From assembly GCA_000697665.1 (NCBI GenBank), contig KL197711.1:1803254-1867253 (forward strand): DNA of 64,000 bases, written 5' to 3'. Origin of the DNA: Jaapia argillacea MUCL 33604 (Eukaryota; Basidiomycota; Agaricomycetes; Jaapiales; Jaapiaceae). Positions 26,931 to 38,740 of the stretch are shown piece after piece. A model generated the notes under the pieces. It did not search any database. It was not told the DNA's origin and saw only the letters and a program-made list of their open reading frames with translations. The stretch's first letter is position 1; each line of letters starts with the position of its first letter. A program made the position numbers and the translations under genes.

Positions 26931-28428
26931 ATGATGGTCGCTGCCTCTGTCCATGTTTCCGCCCTCCCTTCTCCAAACACCCCGCAACCCATCCCTTCCA
27001 ACGCTGATGCATCGAGCGCACTCAGGGGTAACAATGAGGACGACCTCTTTGCCTATCTCGCTGCCCAATTAAATCAGGGCGATGCAGGAGACTTGGGCGG
27101 AGGGGAGGGTTCGGAACTGAATGATTTGGAAGCTGCGTTGGAGTTGTATGCCGAGCAGCTGCGACTTGCCCAGCAGTTGTGGGATGATAGGCAGATCGCG
27201 CTCCGGCTTTCTGGAGGGGAGGACATACCGGTAGCGGACCCAGGACCCAGTAACCAGATTCTCAATGGTGCTCGTGGATCTCGTGGACATCCTGGACCAC
27301 AATCTGTGAACACTCATGATGTTGGACCCAGCACTTCTGGCCCCGCCCCTGTTGTGCCCGTGCCATTGCCTGTGCCTGTGCCTGTGGCCGAGCCTGCGCC
27401 TGCGCCTGTGGCCGAGCCTGCGCCTGCGCCTGCGCCTGTGCCCGCGCCTGTCGACCCCATCATTGTCGAGCCCATCTCTGTTGTTCCTATCCCTGTGTCT
27501 CCCATCCCTACCCCGGTGTCGTCGATCCCACCCGACAGTCGTGGAGGACCTCCGGACAGTTCGACGGCAGCAACGTCGTCCCGTCCCGACCGTGGCAAGT
27601 CCAAGGCCGCTGAGTATGTCCTTCCCCTTTCTGTACTACGAGTCTCATTGTTTTCTCATTTACGCTCGCTTAGATATGAATGTGTTATATGTTCTACTGG
27701 GTTGCCATATTTGAACGAAATTGCGACCCTTCCATGCGGGCAGTGAGTCCTTAACCTCACTTTTCGGCCTCAGATCTGAACGAGATGCGTCCTAACCAGC
27801 CACTGTGACTTCGAGTGCCTTGTTCAGCTCTTCCTACAAGCCACCAAAGACCAGAGCCTAATGCCTGCACATTGCTGCCACCAACCCATCCCTCTATATC
27901 TCGCCCGTCTCCACCTAACCGACGCCCAAGTTATCGAATACACCGCCCGAGAAGCCGAACATTTCGCTCCAAAATCAAACATTCTTTATTGTCCCAATGC
28001 TAAATGCTCCTCCATCATCTTCAATCGCAAAACTGAAGGTCAGGGTGGATCATCTGGCGGGAGTGGTGGTGGTCGGATCATCACCTGCCGCAAATGCAGT
28101 TCAAAAATATGCGCGGACTGCAAGAGTTTGGAGCATCCGTATGGTGAATGCCATCCCGATTCGACGGATGGTCCGTTTTTAGACCTTGCGAAGAAGGAGA
28201 AGTATCAACGGTGCCCTTCTTGCCGTCGCTATACTGAGCTGACGGAGGGATGCTATCATATGTGAGTTGCGTCCAGCTATTCTTGAAGGATTTTGATTCT
28301 CACGGCTTCCCCTCGTGCATAGGGTTTGCGCATGTAAATCTCAGTTCTGCTACTTATGCGGGAAGACCTGGAAGACCTGTAGCTGCCCTCAATTTGAGGA
28401 GGATAGATTACTGCGGGCTGCGCGATGA
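26931..28428 (+). CDS. RBR-type E3 ubiquitin ligase, paralogue 2, with Pro/Ala/Val repeat
   Basis: Exon 1 starts MMVAASVHVSALPSPNTPQP and encodes about 225 residues ending in a repetitive stretch of PVPVPV and EPAPAPV units (27340-27470). RING1 is YECVICSTGLPYLNE, LPCGHHCDFECLVQLF and AHCCHQPIPLYL. The IBR is LYCPNAKCSSIIF, CRKCSSKICADCKSLEH and CHPDSTD. RING2 is QRCPSCRRYTELTEGCYHM, an intron with a GTGAGT donor, then VCACKSQFCYLCGKTWKTC. The putative catalytic cysteine (EGCYHM) is kept. The reading frame stops soon after RING2 at 28428, so it lacks the extra Cys/His tail of its divergent partner, unless a further exon downstream (28500-28720) is used. Confidence 0.85.
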
Positions 28429-29319
28429 TTCAGATGATCCTTTTTTACCAGTTTGTGAAGCATGTACGGATATGTGGGACATTATCGCCGGTTTCAATAT
28501 TTCACGATGTTGTATTCTCATCCTAGTGTGGAAATTATTCCAACCTGGTCGCATTTTGGGAGTATTTGGGATCCTTGGGATCCTCGAAGGAGGAGGAAGG
28601 CTGAGGAAGAAACTGATGAGAATATTCGGATTTGACAGCTTCGCCAAGCTCACGGTAAGGCTGAACTGATCCGGCGGTTGAGATATCAACGTCATGGGAT
28701 ATTTGGCAAGGACAAATGAAAACGTTGCTCTTGCTTTTACCCGTCACTTCGTCATCCCGTTATCCTGCGTCTTTAGTTGCCGGGTGTTTTCCTCGGACTG
28801 ATTTCGGTCGTCGACCCAACGGTTCTATCAAGCTGGTGAACGACCAGCTGGCAACTATCATCAGGCCTTGATTGTGGCGCATGGTCTTTTCAGCCCTTTC
28901 GGGTTAGCTACGGAGAGCCAAGCTGAAATGTGCCTCCACACCCACAAGCCCTGATGACCACAGCGAACCTGACGACAAGGGGACGGCGCCGCGCCATAGA
29001 AACGGTTGCGAAGGCGGTGTCTTGAGCGCTGAGACCTCTGTACGTTCCATATCTCAACCATCCAGCTTCCCTGTCATGGCATTTGACCTGATGGGCAAAA
29101 ATTAGATTCCATGCAAGCAGTGACACTGGCTATTTGCTGGCGATAGAACTGCTTAACCGTTATGCGTTACGGATAAAGTCGCGTAGTCGAAGCGACCGCG
29201 CCGTAAAAAAAGGCAGGGATTCGAAGAAGTTTCACATGAGGATGATTCCTAGCGTGCGACATCCATCCCACAATTCATTAACTACCGCCGTTCCTGCTCT
29301 ATGATCCCTTACCCCGTTC
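28429..29319. other. Intergenic region after the second RBR gene
   Basis: Bases 28500-28720 contain short open stretches, including an Arg/Lys/Glu-rich one, that could be an unrecognised terminal exon of the RBR gene or a small gene. The rest, to 29319, shows nothing I can support. Confidence 0.4.
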
Positions 29320-31388
29320 TTGTCCCCCACGACTACGGCTAACTTGTTGGCTGTTTGCTTGTCTTTCTTGTCTGGTATATGGGCTTTCGTGGACTTTAGG
29401 CGTTGTCCTGCTCATTTTCTTGAAATCTTACGCTCGTTAGCGTACCCTACACTCATTTGCTCCGTCCGTTCTTTTGTCTCAGTTCTGCAAGTATGCACAA
29501 ATCTCATGGACGACGCGGGTTCGAAACACGAAGGCTGTCTCCTGGGGACACACCTCTGGCTGTTGGTCGACGTGAACTCGATGTTCGCGACCCGTCTTTG
29601 TTAGGCCTACCTATTCCCATCCCATCAATACCCATCGTTGGACCGCTAATCTCTCCTATTGTCGGTGGGAGCAATCAGAATCAGAACCAGAATACTCCTC
29701 CGCCTCAGCCTGCTCCCACTCCCACCTCGAATCCTGGCGGGAGCGGTGGTAGTGGAGGAAGTTCATCTGGAGGAGGTTCATCGGGAGGAGGTTCTTCAGG
29801 TGGAGGAAGTTCTTCGGGCGGAGGGAGTTCTTCAGGCGGTGGAGGTTCTTCTGGTGGGGGAGGTTCTTCCGGTGGAGGGAGTTCTTCAGGCGGCGGAGGT
29901 TCTTCGGGTGGTGGAGGCTCTTCGAGTGGCGGAGGAGGTTCTTCAGGTGGGGGGAGCTCTTCGGGAGGGAGTTCTTCTGGTGGTGGATCGACCGGAGGAG
30001 GGACAACCAGCGGTGGTGGTACCGAAAGTGGAGGCGGTGGTTCTAATACAGGAAATACTGGTAATGCTGGCGGCACATCTGGCGAACCATCCTCGGCGGC
30101 CGCGAACCAGCCCAATGGAACCTCAGTTGGCAGTTCTCCTTCGGCATCCGTTTCTAGTGGGAGTACTGGAACCGATGGTTCCCCCGTAGTCAATGCCGCT
30201 GGATTGCCAACCTCGAGCTCTGGATCTGGTGGTCAAGGAGAAGCAGAGACGGTCACAGGCACAGGAACCGCACGCGGTGCTGCCTCTACGGGTTCGTCAT
30301 CCGGGGGTGGCTCGAGTGGGAAAGGAGGAAGCAGTGGGACCGGTAGTATCGGTGGCGGTGGGAGCAGTAGTGGAGGAGGCGGGAGTGGAACTGACGGGCA
30401 AAATGGAGGTTCTAGCGGTGGGACTTCCTCCGCTTCGAGCCACTCTTCCATCTCTGGAGGTGCGATTGCAGCAATTGTCATCGTAATTCTCTTCCTCCTC
30501 GGGGGTGCCGTGTTCGTCATGCGAAGACGCCTTAAGAAGAAGCGGGAGGAACGTGAGGCTGGATGGGAGAAGGACATGCCCGGATATGGAAGCATGGCTG
30601 GTGGCCGCGCTGGAACTGCAAGCGCAAGGAGCAGTTTTGTGGATAGGGGATTGATTTTCAGTCCCATTCCAGATGAAGGAGGGCTGTTGGGAAGCGCTAC
30701 AACCTTGGCGAGCCCGAATCCCTTTGACGACCCTGAGCCTACGATGAGACAAGTCCGTGTTAGCAGCATGTTGGTCTCTGCAGTCCCACATGCCGAAGGC
30801 AGCAATCCATTTGCGAACTCAAACCGAGTGTCCACTTCATCTACCTCGACCACAACCTCGAAGGACATCCTGCTACCTCCTCGAGATGCCGTTGACAACA
30901 TGTCGGTTAGACCGTTCTCTCCCTCCGAAGCCTTCGGATTCCCCCTCCCCCCTGGCTCGGATTGGGGAAGTGCGAAACCTCCCCCTCGAAGCGGACGAGC
31001 CAGCGTACAAAGTATGTGGACCGCAGAAAACGAGACATACGAAACTGCGCCCAGCAGTACACCCGAAAATCCGTTCGAAGATCCGGAATCCGACCGAGGG
31101 TCCAACAAGACTTCTATCAAAGGATTCGAGGAACTCGAGATCATTTCACGTCCTTTCGCCCCCACCCTCACGGATGAGCTACCTGTGGCCAAGGGGGAGC
31201 ACGTCCACGTTCTCAAAGTCTATGATGATGGGTGGGCGATGGTTGAGAAAATAGATCAGGAGCCTCCCTCCGAGAAACCCCTCCCGCGAGGCTTGATACC
31301 CGTAGATTGTTTTAGAGCGCTTGGGGAGGAGCTGCCGGCATTTTTGGCGACGAAGCGAGTGAGCAGCTATGGTGCATTTAGATTGTGA
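29320..31388 (+). CDS. Single-pass surface protein with Gly/Ser stalk and cytoplasmic SH3 domain
   Basis: The main frame to the stop at 31388 reads a hydrophobic Pro/Ile stretch (LLGLPIPIPSIPIVGPLISP), then about 90 residues of SSGGG units, a further Gly/Ser/Thr region, and a membrane segment (GGAIAAIVIVILFLLGGAVF) followed by basic RRRLKKKREERE. The cytoplasmic part is disordered and ends in an SH3-like fold with RPFAPTLTDELPVAKGE, DGWAMVEKI and RGLIPVDCF. Fungal proteins of this kind link the wall or outside to cytoskeletal or polarity partners; this role is inferred. A signal-peptide-like exon (NLLAVCLSFLSGIWA at about 29341) splices in frame if GTACCC at about 29446 is the donor, but it has no ATG (TTG at 29320). 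The first in-frame ATG of the main exon is at 29493. Confidence 0.75.
29740..30000 (+). repeat. Coding minisatellite of GGAGG/TTCTTC units (Gly/Ser stalk)
   Basis: Units close to GGAGGTTCTTCGGGTGG repeat many times and encode SSGGG-type pentapeptides. The opposite strand is open for the same length only because of the repeat. Confidence 0.85.
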
Positions 31389-32595
31389 AGAAAATTATGT
31401 ACAACGCGTCTGGTATGTCTGTCTACAGCTTCTTACCATCTCCTTTGCTTACCTGCCGTCAACAGGCTATCATGGATGACCAGTATCCTGTTTGCCGATA
31501 TTGATGCCCTCGTCACGACGTCCAATGTACTCACTTCGCTGCCGCTTTAATGCTCACCCTTTTGACTGGTTAATTCTTTTGGTTCTTCAATCTCATATTT
31601 CCTCTTCAAGTTCTCGTCACTCCTTCAAGTCTTTCTTCACCGTGCCAATCCTTGGACAACTTCGACACACACCAGAATGATTTCCATGGCTTCTCCTACC
31701 GTCTCCGACACCCTTTGCGCCACCTTATTTATGTGATGATATATCGCTGTTATCATTGTTTTTATCTTGTAATGCTCGCTCCAAGTTGTACTTCTTTAAG
31801 GTCATCCCTTGACCTGCCCTTTCTAGACCCGAGGTGTCTTGTTGAGCTCGAGCAGCGTGAAGAGTGACACCCAATGACCAGCGCCTTCAAGCTTTGGAGG
31901 CTCCACAAATCCTATTTTAACGTCGTGTCGTGGCTTGGGTTTTCTCGACGACACCACACTGGAAGATAAGTCGCAAGGCCGCATGCACGGCACAACCCGC
32001 TACACTTTGTGCCACCGTAGTTGACGAGAAACTTGGAGCAGGTGACATTTGGAGCTTGCGTCGCTGATGAGAATGCATAGATTTATATTGTACAAAGATT
32101 GGTACAGGTTGGTACATTGCTTTAGCCCTTGACGACACTATCACAATGTCTCTCATCAACCTGGAAGTCTTCCTCGTCCCCATCTATAGTACTGAGAATG
32201 AATCCCACAACTTGATCTCTGAGTCGACCGAGATTGATGGCTGTCGAGCAAAATGTCGACGGCGTGAGTCAGGTAGTATCCTCGGAAGTGTTGAGGAGAT
32301 GAGCCGATAATGTCATCGAGAATTTGGAACTCAGATGGAAAGAGCCGAATTTTTTGTATAGAAGCTCAAAATGGCGGGGAACATGCGGACTAGGGGCATG
32401 CAAGACCCACTACTAAAGTAGCGGGAATGATAGTACAACTTGGGTTAAGAAAGCTGCAGCAGAGTCCAAATCGTAGTATAACTCGATGCCGACTCAGGAT
32501 GAACGAAAAGCCTTACTAGACCAATAGTAGTCAATGACATCGAACAACCAAGAAAAGATGATGTACAGTGCAGGAAAGGATCCGGATGTCCCCCG
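31389..32595. other. 1.2 kb between convergent surface-protein genes
   Basis: The genes on either side converge here, so this holds two 3' ends. I see no supported gene, RNA or repeat. Confidence 0.5.
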
Positions 32596-34326
32596 TTAAT
32601 CCTGGATCTCAGGATAACCACGCCAAGGCGATCCATACCCCTCCGGAGGTGAAGGCGAAGACGTATATGCCTGCGAGTATCTTTGCGAGCCTGAGTGCGC
32701 GGGCGAAATGGCGGGGGCGAATGGAGGTCCCGTGGAAGGATAACCATAAGGAGCGCCAACACCATGTCCTCCCTGATATTGGGTTTGAGAGGTGAATGGA
32801 CCAACTCCCACTGCGTTGGAACCAAAAGGGCTATGGGGTGCACTGGAAGGGAGTGGCAGGGTAGGGTGAACGGGAGGCCCTTCGTACGGTGAAGGTGGGG
32901 GAAAACCCATAGCTGGACTACTAGAAGCATTGGACGCCGTCCGCATTGTTGTGTTTGATGTCAATGATGCCGGATGTACTAAGGTCTGGTACTTGTAAGA
33001 TGGCGTGGACATTCCAGAGGCAGATGCTGGCAGCTGCTGTACATTCTCCTGTTTACTGGGCGAACCAACTGGGTCGTCCTTGGGGTCTCTCCTCCTGCGA
33101 AGGCAAATCCATAAAATCGCGGCGATCCCAATGACAGCTGCAGCAGCTACACAAATACCGATGATAATGGGGGTCTTCAGAGAGCTGCTCTTTGCAGAAG
33201 TCGGCGTTGCCATGGAAGATGGTGACTGTGAAGTCTGGATCGACGCTGATGAAGCAGGGAATGGCGCAGCTGAGGTATAACTTGTAACCAGTCCGGAGCA
33301 GGTGGTGTCGTTTGAGCCAGTTGTATTCACGAGCGAAGTCCCGATGCCCCATCGACCCGTACTAACCATGTGATGGGGACGTTGAGAATATTCACCATGT
33401 TCAATACAATATACACGTACGAGTCATGAACAGCAGCTATAAGATGGACGATATCCATCAGCACTTCCACTCAGTGTGTGAAAGTAAAGAGAACCCACCG
33501 AGTATCACACCAAGAGGCTCAGCTGTGTTGATATATGTCACGATATCGTCGCCCAATGGAACCGTCATATTAGTGACAACCGAAGTATTGAGTCGGGCCA
33601 CAGTCACCCCATAAGGTGGCGTACCGCCCTGTATAGAAAGTCCCCATGGCTGGCAGGTTTGAAGGGTACCAGTGGCATTGGCCGTCATCACAAACGAAGG
33701 GTCGGGGGTGGGCATTTGGCATGTAGACGAGCTACCCGCTACAACGCTCGATGAGGATGATATGACTCGGAGAGGATAGATAATAGCTCACGCGCAACAG
33801 TCCGGATATAACGATCAACTCCACCTGCATTCCCATTTGCATCGGCCATTGTTAACATCAATTGGGCGCCTATTGCAATCCTGGAGATCAACGATGAAAG
33901 AAATCGATTCGGGGAAAACGCACCAGGTCGATGGGTAACCTGCCAGCTTAACGACGTGGATCCAACAGGAGTGACGGTCGTGACACCGCCCAACTCATAC
34001 GCAATAAGATAGTACGGAGGGGTGCTCGACCCAGAAATGTTATTCGCGTCCGGCTCGATTCCAAGGCTATATGTCACACAAGTTTGCAAGTTAGGATTGG
34101 AATCCTGGGCTCAGCGATGAGTGAAGTCCATCACAACGGGTGAGCTGAGATGGGAATGTACTTCAGTAAAACCCCAGAAAAAGGTGTTTGTCTGCGCTGC
34201 GCACAGCGACGACGTGGAGAGAACGTAGGCGATGAGAAAGGCATATCTCGTGACGTCCTCCAGGCCCAGCCGATACATCCCTATAGGCATGGCGTGGATT
34301 GGGTGTGGAGAGCTCACAGCGGCCAC
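32596..34326 (-). CDS. Secreted-ectodomain, single-pass membrane protein of unknown function
   Basis: The start region (ATG at 34326) has a hydrophobic signal-like segment RYAFLIAYVLSTSSLCAAQ. The ectodomain is spread over several exons and contains LQTCVTYSLGIEPDANN, LQTCQPWGLSIQGGTPPY and many N-glycosylation sequons (NTS, NMT, NTT). A Ser/Thr stalk leads to one membrane segment (TPIIIGICVAAAAVIGIAAILW is the core) and a basic stop-transfer RRRRD. The cytoplasmic tail of about 150 residues is Pro/Ser/Gly/Tyr-rich and disordered. The layout resembles fungal proteins with a GIIGG-type TM and ectodomains of PWG..GGTPPY type. No enzymatic motif is seen. Internal exon joins are approximate. Confidence 0.72.
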
Positions 34327-35369
34327 GATGGAGTTGAATGGCGAAAGTCAGGACGACATAAAGATGGTTGGCCTTAATAAAGCCTCTGCCAGTGACTCGT
34401 GAGCCCGCTAACTCCTGATGGCCAAGCCACGTTACAATCATATTGATAGCTGACCTTGCTCCTGGAGGGCGCCTAAGTACCTGGCGTGATATATATATGC
34501 CTTATCGGCTTGGGTAGCATGGCAAACTCCTCCGCAAGGGCGTGTGGTCCGAGGCTCGTAAACAAAGCTTCCTGTGGATGGGAGTTATATCGAAGTGCCA
34601 GTTGGCGCCCGTCGTAACAATTTACTGAAGCGAATGTGCGGATATAGGCGGATATGGGCTGGTTTTGGGTTGAACTTTGATCGACAGATCCGACAGCCAT
34701 CATGTAGCTGCTCTCAGGTTATTCATATAGCTTTGTCTGTAGGTTGTGCACATGGGTGTGTCTATCCCAGTCATTCAGAGGAATCGACGAATGACCAGAT
34801 ATCGGACACAGGGCGATCAGTTGTAGGGCCTGTGGTGACTGAGTATAACGAGGGCATACCTAGTACTTCCTGTAGATTCTCAGATCACACCAGTACGAGT
34901 TATCACCTGTCTTATTCGATAGAAGCAGGCACAGAAAGACTGAGGGACAAACGAAAACAGAGTAACGAGGATGATGGATACAAAGACTGAGGGCGAAGTT
35001 CGCACGAAAACCAAACACCTACAAACTTCAATGCGTTACATTCTAGACAGCTGTATTACTAGTACTGGCAAGCGCCCATGTAGTTGGCAGCTGACTGATG
35101 ATCATTGCGTGCTATCCTTCGAAGTTCTCCGTCGCACTGGATCGCTCTCGGGGAATAGGTCTTCTCGACCAATGGCTGTTCGTCCCCCCTTGGCTCGGTT
35201 CAAGGTGGCCGTCTCTCTACTGCTTTCACTCGTATCTGGCATAGGCACCCCGGCAAGAATGCTGTGCATCTTTCCGTCAGCTGCGACGAAGTCAGTCTCT
35301 GAGAATGCGTGGGCATTTGGCCGAAGTTCCATCCCCGATGTGCTCGGGGATGGGGTTGGTCTGGAGAGG
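34327..35369. other. Intergenic region
   Basis: About 1 kb with only unsupported short frames (for example 34574-34990 on the plus strand). The last part is the promoter of the NTF2-like gene. Confidence 0.5.
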
Positions 35370-35376
35370 TATAAAT
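35370..35376 (+). promoter_or_regulatory. TATA box of the NTF2-like gene
   Basis: TATAAAT lies about 65-71 bases before the ATG at 35441. The short distance to the start and the match to the TATAWAW pattern support it. Confidence 0.6.
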
Positions 35377-35440
35377 CGCAGTAGCGGTTCTACCAATCTC
35401 TCACTGTTTTCAACACACAACCTCAGCAGTCATCAGAAAC

Positions 35441-36094
35441 ATGACCAGTGCTATCGTTCTCCCTAACCTCACGCAGTGGACCGAATCACGTATCACTGCG
35501 ATCCTCAAGGCGACATCTACAACGGACTTTGATCAGGCATTTGATGCCTTCATTGCTCCGGATGCCCAGATCACGGTGAATGGAGCACCACTGACAAGAG
35601 ATCAGTATAAGCAGCAGCTGGCGGGTGAGGGTTTGCTTGAAGCATTGGCGTCTGTCACCTTCAATGGAGCTGTGGAGGTTCCGACTGATGGTCAATTGGT
35701 GAGTTTTTGTACATAGAAACGTTGACTTCCTTCACTAAAGGCTTTGTCGCGATAGGCTGGCACCGTTGGAGTATTCTACGTTGCTACCATTGTCAGCAAA
35801 TTGCTTATCGATGGTGCCCCTGCTGAAAGCACCATTACCTCGTCGCTAAATGTCGTGTGAGTCTTTTTCCTACTCAAAACTTCCATACCATACTCTCGCC
35901 CAGCCTTACTTTCGATTCGTTCTTGATTGATCCATTCCCTTGTTAGTATCAAACAGTACCCCACTGGCAACACCGGTCCTCCCCCTCCTATCCGCGGCTA
36001 CCACGACTACAGAAAAGTTGCGACATTGGATCAGGTCTTCGTCGGTCAGCCTGTTCCCGTCCATTTCGCTGGCATTCCCTCTAGTGCTACTTAG
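35441..36094 (+). CDS. Small NTF2/SnoaL-like fold protein
   Basis: Three exons (35441-35698, 35756-35856, about 35947-36094) give about 168 residues. The pattern is an N-terminal helix pair (WTESRITAILKATSTTDFDQAFDAFI is the region; core ILKATSTTDFDQAFDAFI), then DAQITVNGAPLTRDQYKQQL, then alternating strands (VTFNGAVEV, GTVGVFYVATIV, TITSSLNVV) and a Pro-rich end. This is the layout of NTF2/SnoaL-like proteins, which include polyketide cyclases, isomerases and non-catalytic binding proteins. No signal peptide is seen, so it is probably cytosolic. The function is unknown. A TATA box and the short leader suggest a regulated, strongly expressed gene. Confidence 0.7.
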
Positions 36095-36304
36095 CCCCCT
36101 CTCATGAGAACGATTTTGGACTAGTCGTTGCAATATTGACGGAGTGTCTTGCTGGATAAATATTGTCTGTACATCACGCGATGAATCTGGGTGCTTCACT
36201 GTATCGTAGACATCTCGCATTGTGATCGCATTTCAACAACGTTAAACAACTTCGCTACGGGCGAGATCATAACCTCGAAGCATTCCGTCCCTTCGTCATC
36301 ATGC

Positions 36305-36740
36305 CTAGGCGGTAACGGGAACGCAACCGATCGAGATGAGGGAACCTGGTGAAAGAAGTCAGGTCATGCCAACAAGCAAATTAATGTCATGTTAGAATGT
36401 CATACCCCAGGAGTTATCAGTGCAGCACACGGGGTGAGCAGAGCTAAGAGGGGGGGGATGGTAAGGATTAATGACGAATCCAAGAAAACATGCCAGCAAC
36501 CCAAACCCACCAAGTAGATCCACTACCAACACCAACGGCGGTGATGGGAGAGCAAGTCAACCCAACCAGGGCATTAACGTCCTGAACGACGACGCCGATG
36601 GTCTTGAGGATGGCAGCAGCAGATGGGCTGCTAGCAGACTCGACCGTGTCGCAGCACTGAATAGGGCCGGTGTTGCATTGGGCTGTGGCGACAGCAAGGA
36701 TAGAGAAGAGGGTGGCTGCGGAGAAAGCTTTGGTGAACAT
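36305..36740 (-). CDS. Class I hydrophobin, subtype A (copy 1)
   Basis: Three exons read right to left and encode about 102 residues. The ATG is at 36740 and the stop is TAG ending at 36305. A signal peptide ([20 protein letters not shown]) is followed at once by the eight-cysteine pattern: C, CC in IQCCDTV, C in LTCSPI, then C and CC in CSAHPVCC, and the last C in SIGCVPV. Spacing and the [15 protein letters not shown] core fit class I hydrophobins. These are secreted, self-assemble at air-water interfaces and coat hyphae or fruiting bodies. The second intron lies just before the final exon [13 protein letters not shown]. The closest relative in the window is the copy at 41623, with the same length and ending. 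Confidence 0.92.
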
Positions 36741-36803
36741 CTTTGTTGAGAGCTGAGTACGGTTGTGAACTCGGATGGGGAATGTTTGAAGGGACAAGGC
36801 TAG

Positions 36804-36810
36804 TTTTATA
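36804..36810 (-). promoter_or_regulatory. TATA box of hydrophobin A copy 1
   Basis: The minus strand reads TATAAAA 64-70 bases upstream of the ATG. The other hydrophobin genes here have the same element at a similar distance. Confidence 0.7.
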
Positions 36811-38214
36811 GGCTTTGGGGATTCAGGGATATTGGAGAGGACTAGCCTTAGATGGGACTCGACGACCCATGAGCGATGGAGTGAAATCTGACCCTAGGAG
36901 AAGCCTTCATTGAAAGGTGGAGCTTTGTGAAATCGGATCCGCGACGAGTCGTAAAGTCGACTTCGGGTATAATCAATGAGGCTGAGAATACCAGAAGATT
37001 GGAGTATGTCATGAAAGAGGGCACTGAAAACCTGTGTCTTCGAGTACGAGAGAGGAGTCGGATTTCGAGTGAGTAAGTTGCCGGTCGAGCAGATAGTGCA
37101 GCATATGGAGGTGGAAGTTCTGTACGACGCAAATCAAAGTTCCCAAGGAGGAAAATCTCAAGGTGTGTTTACCCTAAGCCACGAGAAATCGTCATAGCCC
37201 GAGCATTTGAATAAAGAAGCCATGGAACGAGGCCATGCCGTTTGAGCATAGAACGAAGAGCGGGGCACTAATCGGCTGCAGGTGAGGAAGGTGATGCTCT
37301 AACGTCAGATGTTATCACCGGTCCCATGATTAAAAAAGGCATACGACAGCAGCTCCCCGACGCCGTAACTGACGTTGGGTAAAACATACCCGCGATTGTT
37401 CGTGAGAGATGAACTCAGAACAATGCAGCAGGGTCATCACGATCTTCTAGATCCATTCTAGATAAATGACTCATAGATTTCAGCAACGCGGTCTGAATGG
37501 ATGACAGCAGAACAGCTCGACTCGACATCATAGATGATCGGAGACATTGGTGTCGGCTACAAGGCGGCCTTGTGTACGACATCACGATTCAGTACAACAT
37601 CTGGGAGTGTAAATCGAGGGGACATACGTGATGCAAGCATGGACGCTGTGCAACGTAGCGAAAAGTAACCAGGGACTTAGCCATGTACTGCAATCACGAC
37701 GACTCGGACGCGATGTGAATGGGGTTTGAGAGACATGAAAACCGTTCAGCGCAATCTCAGAGTGTCTGAAGACCCGCTGAGAATGTGTACAAGGGCGAGG
37801 TGCGGAGCGTTCCCTAGTGGATTTTACAATCGGAAATTCGGCCAGCTCGGGGCTTGGCAGCGGTTTCAAACCCGTCCGTCCATAAAGGTGGTGTCACTAA
37901 CGAAGGACAAGGCGAGCCAGCGCTTATCACCCCGATGAAGTAGAAATTTTATTTTGAAGGACGCCAGATTTCCCACTGGAGTGGCCTTCGACGAACAGAA
38001 ATCGGCAGTTGGAAGAGAGGAAGAGATTTATTTTCCATTTGGGCGTGTCCGCAAATGGCAGGTCTTAGCCTTAATTAGGAACCCTAACCTCAGTTCAGAA
38101 ATTCGGTCATCGATGTCAAAATAGCTTCAACAAAGTACACAGCTACGGTTGCACGAGGCAAAATTCTCATCGAGACTACCCTTATTCATACTACTAGTAC
38201 AGCAAGTATATCGC
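36811..38214. other. Spacer between hydrophobins A1 and B1
   Basis: About 1.4 kb holding the promoter of A1 and the 3' region of B1. No supported gene, RNA or clear repeat is seen. Confidence 0.5.
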
Positions 38215-38666
38215 TCAGAGAGTGACGGGAACACAGCCGATGGAGACGAGTCCGCCTGGGTAGCAGACGATGAGTCAGCGGGAGTTCAGGAGAAAATGTC
38301 GGCAAAATTCCATTGATCGTACCATGGGAGTTGTCAGTGCAGCACACCGGGGAGGCCGAGCTAGAAAGGATCAGTCAGCGAGGGGAATGTTGACTTCACA
38401 GTTGAAGCTTACCAGCTGCCGCCACTCCCAACGCCGATGACAGTGATTGGGGAGCAAGTCAAGCCGACGAGGGCAGTGACATCTTGGACGATAATGCCGA
38501 GGCTGGAAAGAACACCAGCGGCAGCAGGGCTGTTAGCAGCCTCGACCGAGTTGCAGCACTGGATGGGGCCGGTAGTGCAGGAGCTGGCGGGCTCGGTGGG
38601 CACCGGCGTGGCGACAGCAAGGATGGCCAAAGCGGCGGGGACAGTGATGGAAAGCTTGGAGAACAT
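38215..38666 (-). CDS. Class I hydrophobin, subtype B (copy 1)
   Basis: Three exons encode about 110 residues from ATG at 38666 to a TGA ending at 38215. The signal peptide MFSKLSITVPAALAILAVAT is followed by a short linker PVPTEPASS, which subtype A lacks. The eight cysteines then follow: SSC, IQCCNSV, LTC, CSASPVCC and SIGC. The gene ends [13 protein letters not shown]. The linker and the NSHGGL/VTL ending pair it with the gene at 40049. It is secreted and expected to form amphipathic rodlet layers. The introns fall at the same places as in the other three copies. Confidence 0.92.
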
Positions 38667-38733
38667 GATTTGATATGAGAGTGGATGAGAACTGGCGTTT
38701 TCGATGACCTTTGAAGTGGACAGGCTAGCCAGC

Positions 38734-38740
38734 TTTTATA
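38734..38740 (-). promoter_or_regulatory. TATA box of hydrophobin B copy 1
   Basis: The minus strand reads TATAAAA 68-74 bases upstream of the ATG at 38666. Confidence 0.7.

Noticed and set aside
27314-27604. Gly/Thr-rich minus-strand frame opposite the Pro/Ala/Val repeat
   Set aside because: Repeat shadow of the RBR exon on the plus strand.
29656-30193. Long antisense and alternate-frame ORFs through the Gly/Ser stalk
   Set aside because: They exist only because the repeat unit lacks stops in every frame; the plus-strand frame with TM and SH3 segments is the real one.
30233-31216. 327-codon minus-strand frame opposite the SH3 surface protein
   Set aside because: Shadow of the plus-strand coding frame; no independent motifs.
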